A stretch of DNA of 64,000 bases from Rhodoferax sp. AJA081-3 (GTDB taxonomy: Bacteria; Pseudomonadota; Gammaproteobacteria; Burkholderiales; Burkholderiaceae_C), in the NCBI RefSeq assembly GCF_017798165.1, contig NZ_CP059068.1, positions 372,001-436,000 on the forward strand. Direction: 5' to 3'. Of this stretch, positions 36,581-48,958 are shown in pieces. A program made the position numbers and the translations under genes. Position 1 is the first letter of the stretch. Every line of letters starts with the position of its first letter. Below the pieces are notes generated by a model. That model worked only from the letters and a program-made list of their open reading frames with translations. It ran no database searches and was not told the origin of the DNA.

Positions 36581-37595
36581 TGTGGGGGCTTCCGATGAAG
36601 TGGGTCTGGGAGAGGCGCAGGCGTCGCCGGATACGGTAACTGCCGGAGCAATGATGCGCAGTGCCAGAGAGGCCGCCGGCTTGCACGTGGCAGCCTTGGC
36701 GGTTTCCATGAAGATACCGGTAAAGAAGCTTGAAGCGCTGGAGGCAGACCGTCTGGACTTGCTGCATGACGCGGTTTTTGTACGGGCATTGGCCGCAAGT
36801 GTTTGCCGTGCGCTGAAAATTGACCCTGCCCCGATATTGCACAAGCTTCCGCTGACCACAGCACCCAAGTTGAACCCAGACGAGCGTGGTATCAACGCTC
36901 CGTTTCATTCGCCCAGTGATGCGACTACGATGCCGCTTCCCGCATTGCTGACCAAACCTTCAACGCTGATTGTTGCTGCCCTTGTATTGGCGGGCATAGC
37001 GGTGTTCTTCATGCCGGGTATTCAAGAGCCGGAAGTCTCTGGTGAAATCGCCACCCAACCGAAGGAAACCTTTGACAGCAGCGTAGGGCAAATCCAGGCG
37101 GTGCCGCCTTCGGCGCCGGTTTTGAGTGCTAGCCCAGAGCCAGTTGCTGAGGCAAGCTCTGTGGTTCGCAACCCAAATGAAACGGCTACCACGTCAACAA
37201 CGCCCGTTGTGGAAGCACCGCCCATGAAGGCTGCAACGCCGTTAGGCCCCGCGGTCGCGGCCAGCCAACCCGTGGCGCTTGCGAGTCGGCCAACACAGCC
37301 TGCTAGTTCTCCGGCAGTGGCGGCAAGTCGCCCTTCCAGCGCCCCTGTGTTGCCAACGACAGGCACGGTTGTGTTTAAAGCCAGAGGTGTTACCTGGGTC
37401 AAGGTTGTAGATGCCAAGGGCATGGTGCAGTTGAGCAAGACTCTGGCCGAAGGTGAGGTGGTGGGTGCTTCTGGCGCGGCGCCTCTGTCGGTTGTCATCG
37501 GTCGGGTAGATGCCACGGATGTTGAGGTTCGTGGACAACCTTTTAGTTTGTCGGCGGTATCCCGCGACAACGTTGCACGTTTTGAGGTGAAGTAG
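36573..37595 (+). CDS. rodZ: Cytoskeleton protein RodZ-like (HTH, transmembrane, DUF4115)
   Basis: The 340-residue protein starts at the ATG at 36573. It has a cytoplasmic HTH_25 domain (about 27-95, [19 protein letters not shown]), one membrane helix (about 132-150, [18 protein letters not shown]), a Pro/Ser/Ala-rich periplasmic linker of some 100 residues, and a C-terminal DUF4115 beta domain ([20 protein letters not shown]...). RodZ links the MreB cytoskeleton to the wall-elongation machinery. Its stop shares one base with the ispG start. Confidence 0.92.
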   Translation: MSNVGASDEVGLGEAQASPDTVTAGAMMRSAREAAGLHVAALAVSMKIPVKKLEALEADRLDLLHDAVFVRALAASVCRALKIDPAPILHKLPLTTAPKLNPDERGINAPFHSPSDATTMPLPALLTKPSTLIVAALVLAGIAVFFMPGIQEPEVSGEIATQPKETFDSSVGQIQAVPPSAPVLSASPEPVAEASSVVRNPNETATTSTTPVVEAPPMKAATPLGPAVAASQPVALASRPTQPASSPAVAASRPSSAPVLPTTGTVVFKARGVTWVKVVDAKGMVQLSKTLAEGEVVGASGAAPLSVVIGRVDATDVEVRGQPFSLSAVSRDNVARFEVK

Positions 37596-38869
37596 TGGAT
37601 TCCAGTTTGGCTATTGCTTTGTCAACTCCGGTGCGGCGCAAGTCGTTGCAGGCGCGTGTCGTGTGGGGTGGGCGTGTGGTCACCTTAGGTGGCGATGCGC
37701 CTGTGCGTTTGCAGTCTATGACCAACACCGACACCGCAGATGCCATTGGTACCGCTATTCAGGTGAAGGAGTTGGCAATCGCAGGATCAGAGATGGTCCG
37801 CATTACCGTGAATACCCCAGAGGCTGCCCAGGCAGTACCCTATGTGCGGGAGCAATTGGATCGCATGGGCATTGATGTGCCATTGATAGGCGATTTCCAC
37901 TTTAACGGGCATCGCTTACTGACAGACTACCCTGAGTGTGCCAAAGCACTGTCCAAATACCGCATCAACCCTGGCAATGTGGGCAAAGGCGATAAGCGGG
38001 ACAAACAGTTCTCTCAGATGATCGAAGCCGCTTTACGGTGGGATAAGCCTATTCGCATCGGTGTGAATTGGGGCAGCCTGGACCAGGAGCTGCTTGCCTC
38101 CATGATGGACGAAAACAGCCGGCGTGCGGTGCCTTGGGACGCAAAGCCGGTGATGTACGAGGCCTTGATCACGTCAGCTATTGAGTCCGCCCAAAGAGCG
38201 GAAGCTATTGGCATGGACCCGGGTCAGATTATCTTGTCATGCAAAGTCAGTGGTGTACAGGATTTGGTTGCCGTTTACCGGGAGTTGGGACGTCGATGTG
38301 CGTATCCATTGCATCTCGGCCTGACCGAGGCGGGGATGGGGACCAAAGGAACGGTCGCGTCGTCAGTGGCGTTGGGCGTGTTATTGCAAGAGGGTGTAGG
38401 TGATACGATCCGTGTCTCGCTGACCCCTGCGCCAGGTGAGTCGCGTTCCCAAGAAATTGTTGTAGCGTCTGAAATCATTCAGGCCTTGGGTCTGCGCAAT
38501 TTTGTGCCCAGCGTTACTGCCTGCCCAGGATGTGGCCGAACCACCAGTACGACTTTTCAGGAACTCACACAGCAGATTGATGATTTCCTGCGAGAGAAAA
38601 TGCCAGTCTGGCGCAAAAGTTTTCCTGGCGTGGAAAATCTCAAGGTGGCCGTGATGGGGTGCATCGTGAATGGACCTGGCGAGAGCAAACACGCGGATAT
38701 CGGTATCAGTTTGCCTGGTACCGGTGAGGCACCTGCCGCTCCGGTGTTCATTGATGGCGAAAAGCGCATGACTTTGCGCGGTGAATCCATCGCATCAGAT
38801 TTCCAGAATGTCGTGGAAGACTACATCCAAAAGCGCTTTGGCACTTCGGCTGAACGCGCAACGCAATAG
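37595..38869 (+). CDS. ispG: 4-hydroxy-3-methylbut-2-enyl diphosphate synthase IspG
   Basis: The 424-residue iron-sulfur enzyme of the MEP isoprenoid pathway starts at a GTG that overlaps the rodZ stop by one base. Cluster cysteines are Cys310 and Cys313 (CPGCGRT) and Cys356 ([10 protein letters not shown]); the TIM-barrel part shows [13 protein letters not shown]. It converts methylerythritol cyclodiphosphate to HMBPP. In related genomes hisS follows; here a 73-base gap leads directly to yfgM. Confidence 0.96.
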   Translation: MDSSLAIALSTPVRRKSLQARVVWGGRVVTLGGDAPVRLQSMTNTDTADAIGTAIQVKELAIAGSEMVRITVNTPEAAQAVPYVREQLDRMGIDVPLIGDFHFNGHRLLTDYPECAKALSKYRINPGNVGKGDKRDKQFSQMIEAALRWDKPIRIGVNWGSLDQELLASMMDENSRRAVPWDAKPVMYEALITSAIESAQRAEAIGMDPGQIILSCKVSGVQDLVAVYRELGRRCAYPLHLGLTEAGMGTKGTVASSVALGVLLQEGVGDTIRVSLTPAPGESRSQEIVVASEIIQALGLRNFVPSVTACPGCGRTTSTTFQELTQQIDDFLREKMPVWRKSFPGVENLKVAVMGCIVNGPGESKHADIGISLPGTGEAPAAPVFIDGEKRMTLRGESIASDFQNVVEDYIQKRFGTSAERATQ

Positions 38870-38942
38870 AAAACACGTGTCCGAGAGCCTCTTGTCGCTG
38901 AGGTTCAACAACCTACAATCCCCGGCTTAACTGAATAATCAC

Positions 38943-39626
38943 ATGGCAAACCATTTAGACCTCGAAGAACAAGAGCAGCTTGACCAACTCAAGCATTTTT
39001 GGAAGCAATACGGAAACCTCATCACCTGGGGTTTGATCGTGGTGTTGGGTGCTGTAGCTGCCTGGAATGGTTACCACGCTTGGCAGCGGAACCAGTCTGT
39101 GCAAGCCGCTGCCATGTTTGATGAAGTTGAAAAGGTGGTGCGCAGTGGTGATGCACAAAAGGCCGAACGCGCTTTTTCGGATATGAAGGATCGCTTTGCA
39201 AAAGCTTCCTATACCCAACAGGCAGGTCTTCTGGTTGCCAAGATGGCTTATGAAGCGGGGAAGGTTGATGCTGCAAAGACGACACTGAACTGGCTTGCGG
39301 ACAACGCGGCGGACAAAGGGTACGCTTCAGTTGCGCGGTTGCGGCTCTCCGCCATCTTGATCGATGCCAAAGCCTATGACGATGCCTTGAAGATTCTGGG
39401 TACTGGCATCGCCGAAGAGTTTTCTGCTTTGGCAGACGATAGAAAAGGCGATGTGTACATCCTGCAGGGGAAAAAATCAGAGGCCAAAGCGGAGTACCAA
39501 AAAGCATTCAAGGCCCTGGATGAACAGTCCGAGTACCGTCGTCTGGTAGTTGTAAAGTTGAATGCTTTGGGCGTGGACCCTCTGGCAGATACTAAAACTG
39601 CCGCTGTTGCGGGGGGCGCGAAGTGA
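38943..39626 (+). CDS. yfgM: YfgM-like membrane-anchored TPR protein
   Basis: The 227-residue protein begins with a cytoplasmic acidic segment (MANHLDLEEQEQLDQLKHF), one membrane helix (about 28-47, LITWGLIVVLGAVAAWNGYH) and a periplasmic TPR_21 domain. In E. coli YfgM works with PpiD and the SecYEG translocon in periplasmic folding. Its stop overlaps the bamB GTG start by four bases, matching the conserved yfgM-bamB pair. Confidence 0.93.
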   Translation: MANHLDLEEQEQLDQLKHFWKQYGNLITWGLIVVLGAVAAWNGYHAWQRNQSVQAAAMFDEVEKVVRSGDAQKAERAFSDMKDRFAKASYTQQAGLLVAKMAYEAGKVDAAKTTLNWLADNAADKGYASVARLRLSAILIDAKAYDDALKILGTGIAEEFSALADDRKGDVYILQGKKSEAKAEYQKAFKALDEQSEYRRLVVVKLNALGVDPLADTKTAAVAGGAK

Positions 39627-40753
39627 CCGTTATTCGCCAAGCTTTGAGCAAGTGGGCGCTGTCCGTCGGCATCATATTGACGCTGAGTGCATGTGCAGGT
39701 CCTGATAAATCCAAGCAGCTCGATCTCGGGCCTAATACACCGCTGATAGGAGTCCGCTCCGCGTGGACTTCGACGGTAGGATCTGTCGATTTTCCGCTGG
39801 AAATTCGGCCCGTTGGCAGCCTGGTCTTCGTGGCTGGCTCGGATGGAACTGTTGCCGCAATCGATGCCAGAACAGGTGGTGATTTGTGGCGTACGTCGGT
39901 CGGGGTCAAATTGTCAGCCGGCGTAGGAAGTGACGGCCGTTATGCTGCAGTTGTCAGCAAAGAAAACGAACTGATCGTATTGGATGGCGCAAAAGAACTG
40001 TGGCGCCAAAAGCTGGGTGCAGTGACGCTGACGGCGCCTTTTGTTGCAGGTGCACGGGTTTTTGCGATGTCCGCCGATCGTTCGGTGTCTGCCTTTGACG
40101 TGGTGACCGGACGCAAACTCTGGCAGCAACAACGCAGTGGCGAGGCGCTGGTATTGGGGCGCTCAGGTATCGTGATGGCTATCGGCGATACGCTGGTAAC
40201 TGGTCTGGCCGGACGGTTGGTGGGTATGAATCCGCTCAACGGCAAGATCAAGTGGGAGGCCCAAGTTGCCAATAGCCGCGGTACCAATGAGGTTGAGCGC
40301 CTTGTGGACCTTGTCTCCGGCGTTAGCCGCCAGGGAAATCAGGTGTGTGTCCGGGCTTTCCAGTCTGCCGTTGGTTGTGTGGATGGTGTCAGAGGAAACT
40401 TGGTCTGGAGCAAGTCTGCGTCAGGATCCACGGGAGTGGATGGTGACGAGTCCGAGGTGTTTGGAACCGAGAGTGACGGTCGTTTGATTGCCTGGAAGCG
40501 CGCCGATGGCGAGCGTCTTTGGGTATCGGAGCGACTGCGCTTTAGAAGCCTTACGGCCCCCGTCCTGGTTGGCCGATCCTTGGTGATCGGTGATGAGGTC
40601 GGTACCGTGCACTTTTTGTCGCGCCAGGACGGCTCGCCACTGAACCGCCTATCCACGGACGGTTCTGCTATTCGGTCCGCGCCCGTATTGGTCGGTCAGA
40701 CGCTTGTGGTTGTGACCCAGCGTGGCGGTATTTTTGGCTTCAAACCGGAGTGA
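39623..40753 (+). CDS. bamB: Outer membrane assembly lipoprotein BamB
   Basis: The 376-residue lipoprotein (GTG start; lipobox LSACAG, Cys23) folds as an eight-bladed PQQ-like beta-propeller, shown by repeated GTVAAIDARTGGDLWRTSV, FDVVTGRKLWQQQ, NPLNGKIKWEAQV and AWKRADGERLWVSE segments. It assists BamA in outer-membrane protein assembly. It is coupled to yfgM and 18 bases before der. Confidence 0.95.
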   Translation: MTVIRQALSKWALSVGIILTLSACAGPDKSKQLDLGPNTPLIGVRSAWTSTVGSVDFPLEIRPVGSLVFVAGSDGTVAAIDARTGGDLWRTSVGVKLSAGVGSDGRYAAVVSKENELIVLDGAKELWRQKLGAVTLTAPFVAGARVFAMSADRSVSAFDVVTGRKLWQQQRSGEALVLGRSGIVMAIGDTLVTGLAGRLVGMNPLNGKIKWEAQVANSRGTNEVERLVDLVSGVSRQGNQVCVRAFQSAVGCVDGVRGNLVWSKSASGSTGVDGDESEVFGTESDGRLIAWKRADGERLWVSERLRFRSLTAPVLVGRSLVIGDEVGTVHFLSRQDGSPLNRLSTDGSAIRSAPVLVGQTLVVVTQRGGIFGFKPE

Positions 40754-40771
40754 TGGTCTGAACCATACAAC

Positions 40772-42115
40772 ATGAAACCTGTTATCGCATTGGTTGGCCG
40801 TCCCAACGTCGGCAAATCAACCCTGTTCAACCGTCTCACCAAAACCCGTGATGCCATTGTGGCCGATTACGCGGGGTTGACGCGGGATCGCCACTACGGA
40901 AACGGCAAGCAGGGACAACACGAATTTATCGTCATCGACACGGGCGGATTCGAGCCGGATGCCACCTCTGGCATTTACAAGGAAATGGCCAAACAGACAC
41001 GGCAAGCCGTGGCCGAGGCCGATGTTGTCTTGTTTGTGGTCGATGCCCGTGCCGGGCTCTCTGCACAAGACTACGAGATTGGAAAATACCTGCGCAAGCT
41101 CGGCAAGCCTTGTGTTTTGGTGGCGAACAAGTCAGAGGGTATGACGGCAGGTGCCCAACTGGTGGAGTTTTTTGAGTTGGGGTTGGGTGAGGTATTCCCC
41201 ATTTCTGCAGCCCACGGCCAAGGCATACGGCCTTTGGTCGATCTCGCATTGGGTCCGCTGGTGCCGCCTGATGATGGCTTGGAAGAGATTGCCGATGAGC
41301 CTGGTGTCATCAAGTTGGCAGTGGCTGGTCGTCCCAATGTTGGCAAGTCAACACTGATCAATACTTGGTTGGGTGAGGAGCGCTTGGTCGCTTTTGACCT
41401 TCCGGGCACGACGCGTGATGCTATTTCCGTGCCGTTCGAACGCAAAGGTCAACGCTTCGAGTTGATCGATACGGCAGGCTTGCGTCGCAAAGGCCAAGTA
41501 TTTGAAGCCATAGAGAAATTCTCGGTGGTTAAAACGCTGCAAGCCATCGAGTCGGCAAGCGTCGTGTTATTGCTCATTGACGCTACCCAAGGCGTGACGG
41601 ACCAGGATGCCCATATTGCTGGATATGTGCTGGAGTCTGGGCGCGCTGTGGTGGTCGCGGTTAATAAGTGGGATGCGATGGATGACGACTACGCACGCGA
41701 ACTGGTCAAACGTTCCATAGAAACACGCTTGGGTTTTTTGAAGTTTGCGGCGCTGCACATGATCTCTGCGCAAAAGCGGCAGGGCCTTGGCCCAGTATGG
41801 GACTCCATTGCACAGGCCCACAAGGCGGCAAACTGCAAGATGTCCACTCCGGTGTTGACGCGCTTGTTGCTGGAGGCTGTGCAGTTCCAGACACCCAAGA
41901 AAACGGGAATGTACCGTCCCAAGTTGCGTTACGCGCACCAAGGGGGCATGAATCCACCCATCATCATCATCCACGGTAACTCGCTGGAACACGTGACAGA
42001 TGCCTACAAGCGATTTCTGGAGGGACGATTCCGCAAGGAATTTAATCTGATAGGTACGCCATTGCGTATACAGATGAAGTCTTCCTCGAATCCCTATGCC
42101 GATAAAGACGACTAA
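40772..42115 (+). CDS. der: Ribosome biogenesis GTPase Der (EngA)
   Basis: The 447-residue protein has two tandem G domains (G1 motifs GRPNVGKST at about 8 and 187; DTAGLRRKG and DTGGFEPD switch-II regions; NKSE and NKWD G4 motifs) and a KH-like C-terminal domain. It is essential in 50S subunit maturation. Translation start [17 protein letters not shown] is unambiguous. Confidence 0.97.
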   Translation: MKPVIALVGRPNVGKSTLFNRLTKTRDAIVADYAGLTRDRHYGNGKQGQHEFIVIDTGGFEPDATSGIYKEMAKQTRQAVAEADVVLFVVDARAGLSAQDYEIGKYLRKLGKPCVLVANKSEGMTAGAQLVEFFELGLGEVFPISAAHGQGIRPLVDLALGPLVPPDDGLEEIADEPGVIKLAVAGRPNVGKSTLINTWLGEERLVAFDLPGTTRDAISVPFERKGQRFELIDTAGLRRKGQVFEAIEKFSVVKTLQAIESASVVLLLIDATQGVTDQDAHIAGYVLESGRAVVVAVNKWDAMDDDYARELVKRSIETRLGFLKFAALHMISAQKRQGLGPVWDSIAQAHKAANCKMSTPVLTRLLLEAVQFQTPKKTGMYRPKLRYAHQGGMNPPIIIIHGNSLEHVTDAYKRFLEGRFRKEFNLIGTPLRIQMKSSSNPYADKDD

Positions 42116-42235
42116 TCAGGCTTTACGCGTGTAAAAAACGCCATTTGCACCGGGAATGGTGTGCATCGCACCGGGTCACCGGCCTTGGTGTGGTATCGTC
42201 CAGTCTTCTTAATCTTCTTGAACACGGAGAATATC

Positions 42236-42484
42236 GTGAGCAACAAAGGGCAGTTACTGCAGGACCCATTTCTCAACGCTTTGCGGAGGGAACATGTTCC
42301 GGTCTCGATTTATTTGGTTAACGGCATCAAACTGCAAGGGCAAGTGGAGTCTTTCGACCAGTACGTAGTGTTGCTGCGCAATACGGTTACCCAAATGGTA
42401 TACAAGCACGCCATTTCCACGATTGTTCCTGGTCGCGCGGTGAATTTTGCTGCACCGAATGTGGATGCACCAGACGCTGCTTAA
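42236..42484 (+). CDS. hfq: RNA chaperone Hfq
   Basis: The 82-residue Sm-like protein starts at a GTG (42236) behind CACGGAGAATATC. It has the Sm1 region [20 protein letters not shown], the Sm2 motif YKHAIST and the Q8/Y55/K56/H57-type RNA-binding residues. It makes hexamers that pair sRNAs with mRNAs. The C-terminal tail is short, as in other betaproteobacteria. It sits in the usual der-hfq-hflX order. Confidence 0.97.
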   Translation: MSNKGQLLQDPFLNALRREHVPVSIYLVNGIKLQGQVESFDQYVVLLRNTVTQMVYKHAISTIVPGRAVNFAAPNVDAPDAA

Positions 42485-42538
42485 GTTTCGGGGCCCTAGC
42501 GGCTCAGTTGTTCAAAAGCCAGCTTTCCAGTAGACCAT

Positions 42539-43711
42539 TTGACAGCAGCGCTTCAAACTGCCAGAACGCCGACCATACTGGTGGGTGTGGACTTGGGCAC
42601 TCCAAATTTTGACAGTGAACTGGAAGAGCTGGGTTTGCTGGCCGAATCCGCCGCTATGGAGCCAGTGGCACGCGTCACCTGCAAGCGGCGTGCGCCTGAC
42701 GCGGCACTTTTCATAGGTTCAGGCAAGGCGGATGAGATCAAGTTGTTGGCTACACAATTGGGTGCCAAAGAGGTATTGTTTGATCAAAGCCTGAGTCCGG
42801 GCCAGCAGCGCAACCTGGAGCGCCATTTGGAGTTGCCGGTCAACGACCGTACCTTTCTCATTCTGGAAATATTTGCCCAACGCGCACGCAGCCATGAAGG
42901 CAAGCTGCAGGTTGAGTTGGCACGGCTGCAGTATCTGAGTACACGTCTGGTGCGTCGGTGGTCACACTTGGAGCGCCAAAGCGGTGGCATCGGCATGCGC
43001 GGTGGCCCTGGAGAAGCGCAGATCGAGCTGGACCGCCGCATGATTGGCGACACTATCAAACGTACCAAAGAGCGTCTGGCCAAGGTCAAAAAACAACGAC
43101 AAACCCAAAGACGCCAACGTGAACGCCGAGATGCCTTCAATATCTCCCTGATCGGTTACACCAATGCAGGCAAGTCCACGCTATTCAACGCACTGGTAAA
43201 GGCGCGGGCCTATGCGGCCGACCAGCTCTTCGCAACTCTGGATACGACCACCCGCCAGCTTTATTTGGGGGAGGCGGGGCGCTCGGTGTCTCTCTCTGAC
43301 ACGGTGGGCTTCATCCGCGATCTACCTCACGGTTTGGTCGATGCTTTTCAGGCAACACTCCAAGAAGCCATAGACGCCGACCTGTTGTTGCATGTTGTGG
43401 ATGCGGCCAATCCCCGTTTTGCCGAACAAATTTTGCAGGTCCAAAGCGTGTTGAAAGAAATCGGGGCCGATGGAATTCCCCAGTTATTGGTTTTCAACAA
43501 AATCGACGCCTTGGATGCGGAACACCAGCCGCTGAAGCTGGAGGATCAATTCGAGATCGATGGCGTACAAACCCCGCGTATTTTTGTCAGCGCGCGAGAC
43601 GCAACAGGCCTTCCCGCCTTGCGCAAGCGCTTGGCTGACATTGCGCGTGTGCCATCCTCTGACGAGAATCCAGTGGAGCTATCCCCCGCAAGCCCTGGGG
43701 ACGACCGCTGA
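42539..43711 (+). CDS. hflX: Ribosome-splitting GTPase HflX
   Basis: The 390-residue GTPase starts at a TTG at 42539; no better ATG keeps the N-terminal domain (TPTILVGVDLGTPNFDSELEE). It has the HflX domain with GGIGMRGGPGEAQIELDRR, the coiled coil before the G domain, G1 GYTNAGKST, G3 DTVGFIRDLPH and G4 NKID. It rescues stalled ribosomes during heat stress by splitting them. It lies between hfq and hflK. Confidence 0.95.
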   Translation: MTAALQTARTPTILVGVDLGTPNFDSELEELGLLAESAAMEPVARVTCKRRAPDAALFIGSGKADEIKLLATQLGAKEVLFDQSLSPGQQRNLERHLELPVNDRTFLILEIFAQRARSHEGKLQVELARLQYLSTRLVRRWSHLERQSGGIGMRGGPGEAQIELDRRMIGDTIKRTKERLAKVKKQRQTQRRQRERRDAFNISLIGYTNAGKSTLFNALVKARAYAADQLFATLDTTTRQLYLGEAGRSVSLSDTVGFIRDLPHGLVDAFQATLQEAIDADLLLHVVDAANPRFAEQILQVQSVLKEIGADGIPQLLVFNKIDALDAEHQPLKLEDQFEIDGVQTPRIFVSARDATGLPALRKRLADIARVPSSDENPVELSPASPGDDR

Positions 43712-43735
43712 GTAGGCACAATCCGGGACAGATCT

Positions 43736-45130
43736 ATGAAAAACGACGCAATGAAACCACCTGTTCGTACATTTGCTTTCCCCGCAGTCTCTGCGCCCCG
43801 TTGGCTGCAAAGAATGTTTAACTTGAACGACTCCCGTTGGGGACGTGGTGACGACAAGCCCACGGAAGGTAACAACACAGACGGAACACCACCACCTGAA
43901 AATGAACCGTATAAGCCCCCGCAGGACAGTGGCCCTTCCAACGGCCGCCGGAATACGCCGGCTGGTGGACCGCCGGATCTGGAAGAGGTTTGGAAAGACT
44001 TCAACCGAAAATTGGGTGGTCTCTTCGGCAAGGATCCGCAGTCGCCGCGTGGCGGCGGTGGCGGTGGTTTTCAGCCCGACATGAAGAATGCCGGTATTGG
44101 GGCGGGGTTGATCGTTGCGGTGCTGGCCCTTATCTGGTTGGGCACTGGCTTCTTTATCGTTCAAGAAGGTCAGCAGGCGGTGATTACGCAGTTTGGCAAG
44201 TACAAGGGCACAGTGAATGCCGGTTTTAACTGGCGACTGCCTTACCCCATTCAAAACCATGAACTGGTTTTTGTAACGCAAATTCGCTCGGTCGATGTGG
44301 GGCGCGACAACGTGCTCAAGGCCACTGGCTTGCGCGAGTCGGCCATGCTCACAGAGGATGAAAATATTCTGGACATCAAGTTTGCGGTTCAATACCGTTT
44401 GAACGATGCCCGGGCTTTCCTCTACGAAAGTAAAAACCCCGCCGAAGCAGTTGTTCAGGCCGCTGAAACCTCGGTGCGTGAGGTTTTGGGCAAGATGAAG
44501 ATGGACGCGGCGCTGTCGGAAGAGCGTGACCAGATTGGCCCCCGTGTACGGGCCATGATGCAAGTGATTCTGGATCGGTACAAAGTTGGCGTGGAGGTGG
44601 TGGGTATCAACCTCCAGTCTGGCGGTGTGCGACCACCGGAGCAGGTGCAGGCTTCCTTTGACGATGTCCTGAAGGCAGGACAAGAGCGCGAGCGCGCCAA
44701 GAATGAAGCCCAGGCCTACGCCAACGATGTGATTCCCCGCGCCGTGGGTTCTGCCTCCCGTTTGAAGGAAGAGGCCGAGGCCTACAAAGCGCGTGTAGTG
44801 GCGCAGGCACAGGGTGATGCCCAGCGCTTCCGTTCGGTGTTTGCCGAGTACCAAAAGGCACCACAGGTGACCCGGGACCGTATGTACCTGGATACCATGC
44901 AGCAAATTTATGGCAACGTGACCAAGGTGCTGGTGGACTCCAAGCAGGGCTCCAACCTGTTGTATTTGCCTTTGGACAAAATTATGCAAATGGGCGCAGG
45001 GGCGGGTGAGTCAGGTGCGCCGCTTTCACCGGCAGTGGCTCCGCCCATCCAGGTGGTTCCGTCTGCCGGATCCGGAAGTGATGCCCGCAGCCGTGAAGCT
45101 GCCCGTACCCGTGAACGCGAATCCCGCTAG
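43736..45130 (+). CDS. hflK: FtsH protease modulator HflK
   Basis: The 464-residue SPFH/prohibitin-family membrane protein has a Gly/Pro-rich N-terminus, one membrane helix (about 120-143, AGLIVAVLALIWLGTGFFIV), the SPFH domain (VQEGQQAVITQFGKYKG) and a coiled coil (KEEAEAYKARVVAQAQGDAQ). With HflC it forms the cage around FtsH in the inner membrane. The start at 43736 has GGGACAG upstream; a second candidate at 43814 (MFNLNDSRWGRGD) matches the typical HflK N-terminus better, so the first 26 residues are uncertain. Confidence 0.94.
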   Translation: MKNDAMKPPVRTFAFPAVSAPRWLQRMFNLNDSRWGRGDDKPTEGNNTDGTPPPENEPYKPPQDSGPSNGRRNTPAGGPPDLEEVWKDFNRKLGGLFGKDPQSPRGGGGGGFQPDMKNAGIGAGLIVAVLALIWLGTGFFIVQEGQQAVITQFGKYKGTVNAGFNWRLPYPIQNHELVFVTQIRSVDVGRDNVLKATGLRESAMLTEDENILDIKFAVQYRLNDARAFLYESKNPAEAVVQAAETSVREVLGKMKMDAALSEERDQIGPRVRAMMQVILDRYKVGVEVVGINLQSGGVRPPEQVQASFDDVLKAGQERERAKNEAQAYANDVIPRAVGSASRLKEEAEAYKARVVAQAQGDAQRFRSVFAEYQKAPQVTRDRMYLDTMQQIYGNVTKVLVDSKQGSNLLYLPLDKIMQMGAGAGESGAPLSPAVAPPIQVVPSAGSGSDARSREAARTRERESR

Positions 45131-45139
45131 GAGCTCCCC

Positions 45140-46042
45140 ATGAATCGGATTGGATTGATTTTTTCGTCGTTTTTGGTGCTGATTGCGTTGGCAAGCTCGA
45201 CTCTGTTTGTGGTGGACCAGCGCCAATTTGGTGTGGTCCTTGCCTTGGGTAAGTTCAAGGATGTGATCTCCGAACCAGGGCTCAACTTCAAGTTGCCACC
45301 ACCGTTCCAGAACGTGATCTACATTGATAAGCGCCTGTTGACCTTGGACAGTTCGGATACCGAGCCCATGTTGACAGCCGAGAAGCAGCGCGTGGTGATC
45401 GACTGGTATGTACGCTGGCGCATTTCTGAGCCTACCGAATACATCCGCAATGTGGGATTGAACGAAGGTGCAGGAACCATCCAGTTGAACCGCGTGGTGC
45501 GTAATGCCTTCCAGGAAGAAGTTAACAAACGCACGGTCAAGGAGCTGCTGTCGCTCAAACGTGAAGACCTGATGGCCGACGTCAAAGCAGAAGTGCTGGC
45601 CAAAGTGCGCGGTGCCAAACCTTGGGGTGTCGACATAGTTGATGTGCGGATCACCCGTGTGGACTATGTGGAAGCGATTACCGAATCGGTCTACCGCCGC
45701 ATGGAAGCAGAGCGTAAACGGGTCGCCAATGAGCTGCGTTCTACTGGCGCGGCTGAGGGTGAAAAAATTCGTGCCGATGCAGATCGGCAGCGCGAAGTCG
45801 CCATTGCCAATGCCTACCGCGACGCGCAAAAGATCAAGGGTGAGGGTGATGCCGAGGCCGCACGTATTTACGGTGAAGCCTTTGGCAAAGACCCCCAGTT
45901 CGCGCAGTTTTACCGCAGCCTGGAAGCCTACAAGACCAGTTTCGCCAACAAGAGCGACGTGATGGTGCTGGATCCCTCTTCGTCCGAGTTTTTCAAGGTG
46001 TTCCGCGGGGGTGTTGCACCCGCCGCCAACAACAAGAAATAA
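45140..46042 (+). CDS. hflC: FtsH protease modulator HflC
   Basis: The 300-residue SPFH protein has an N-terminal membrane anchor (GLIFSSFLVLIALASSTLFV) and the prohibitin-like domain (DQRQFGVVLALGKFKD; RVDYVEAITESVYRRMEAER). It partners with HflK to regulate FtsH. The gene follows hflK by nine bases with AGGAGCTCCCC as ribosome site, and precedes the broken DUF2065 gene. Confidence 0.95.
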   Translation: MNRIGLIFSSFLVLIALASSTLFVVDQRQFGVVLALGKFKDVISEPGLNFKLPPPFQNVIYIDKRLLTLDSSDTEPMLTAEKQRVVIDWYVRWRISEPTEYIRNVGLNEGAGTIQLNRVVRNAFQEEVNKRTVKELLSLKREDLMADVKAEVLAKVRGAKPWGVDIVDVRITRVDYVEAITESVYRRMEAERKRVANELRSTGAAEGEKIRADADRQREVAIANAYRDAQKIKGEGDAEAARIYGEAFGKDPQFAQFYRSLEAYKTSFANKSDVMVLDPSSSEFFKVFRGGVAPAANNKK

Positions 46043-46045
46043 GGT

Positions 46046-46237
46046 GTGAGCGGCGATACCATCTGGCTGGCCGTCGCCTTGGTGCTGGTCATCGAAGGGC
46101 TCTATCCGTTTGTGTCGCCCGAAGGGTGGCGCAAGATGTTCGCACAGCTGCTGTTGTTAACGGATGGGCAGAGACGCTTCTTTGGCATGTGCAGCATCTA
46201 GGGTGGTTTGCTGTTGATTTGGCTGACCGGCGCGTGA
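46046..46237 (+). pseudogene. DUF2065 (YjeT-like) gene interrupted by an in-frame TAG
   Basis: A GTG start at 46046, three bases after hflC, opens a frame resembling the small two-helix inner-membrane protein YjeT: SGDTIWLAVALVLVIEG, then LTDGQRRFFGMCSI. TAG at 46199-46201 stops it after 51 residues, but the same frame continues GGLLLIWLTGA to TGA at 46235-46237, exactly the expected second membrane helix. DUF2065 members are about 60-65 residues, so a single nonsense change is the simplest reading. The remaining product would lack its second helix. Sequencing error, readthrough or a recent pseudogene are all possible. Confidence 0.8.
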
Positions 46238-46239
46238 AA

Positions 46240-46258
46240 ACCGGGCACCAAGCCCGGT
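46240..46258. other. Short GC hairpin between DUF2065 remnant and hisZ
   Basis: ACCGGGC pairs with GCCCGGT across a five-base loop. On the plus strand it is followed by AAAATC rather than T residues; on the minus strand by TTTT. No minus-strand gene would need it, so it may be only a weak structure or part of the hisZ promoter region. Confidence 0.35.
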
Positions 46259-46291
46259 AAAATCTAGGTTTTAATAGCCTGCACTTTCCAC

Positions 46292-48878
<2,587 letters not shown>

Positions 48879-48902
48879 GTTGGACCGATCTTTTAAGCGA
48901 AA

Positions 48903-48950
48903 TTGGGCTCTAGCCCCCGTAAACATTGCGTAAGCAGCTATAAATACAGG
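48903..48950 (-). repeat. Degenerate intergenic repeat, core ACGGGGGCTA, copy C (inverted)
   Basis: On the minus strand it reads TATTTATAGCTGCTTACGC, then AATGTTTACGGGGGCTAGAGCC-like bases. It shares ACGGGGGCTAGAG with copy A and the ATAGC block with A and B. It occupies most of the 80-base gap before the phosphoribosyltransferase gene. Confidence 0.6.
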
Positions 48951-48958
48951 AGCATCCT

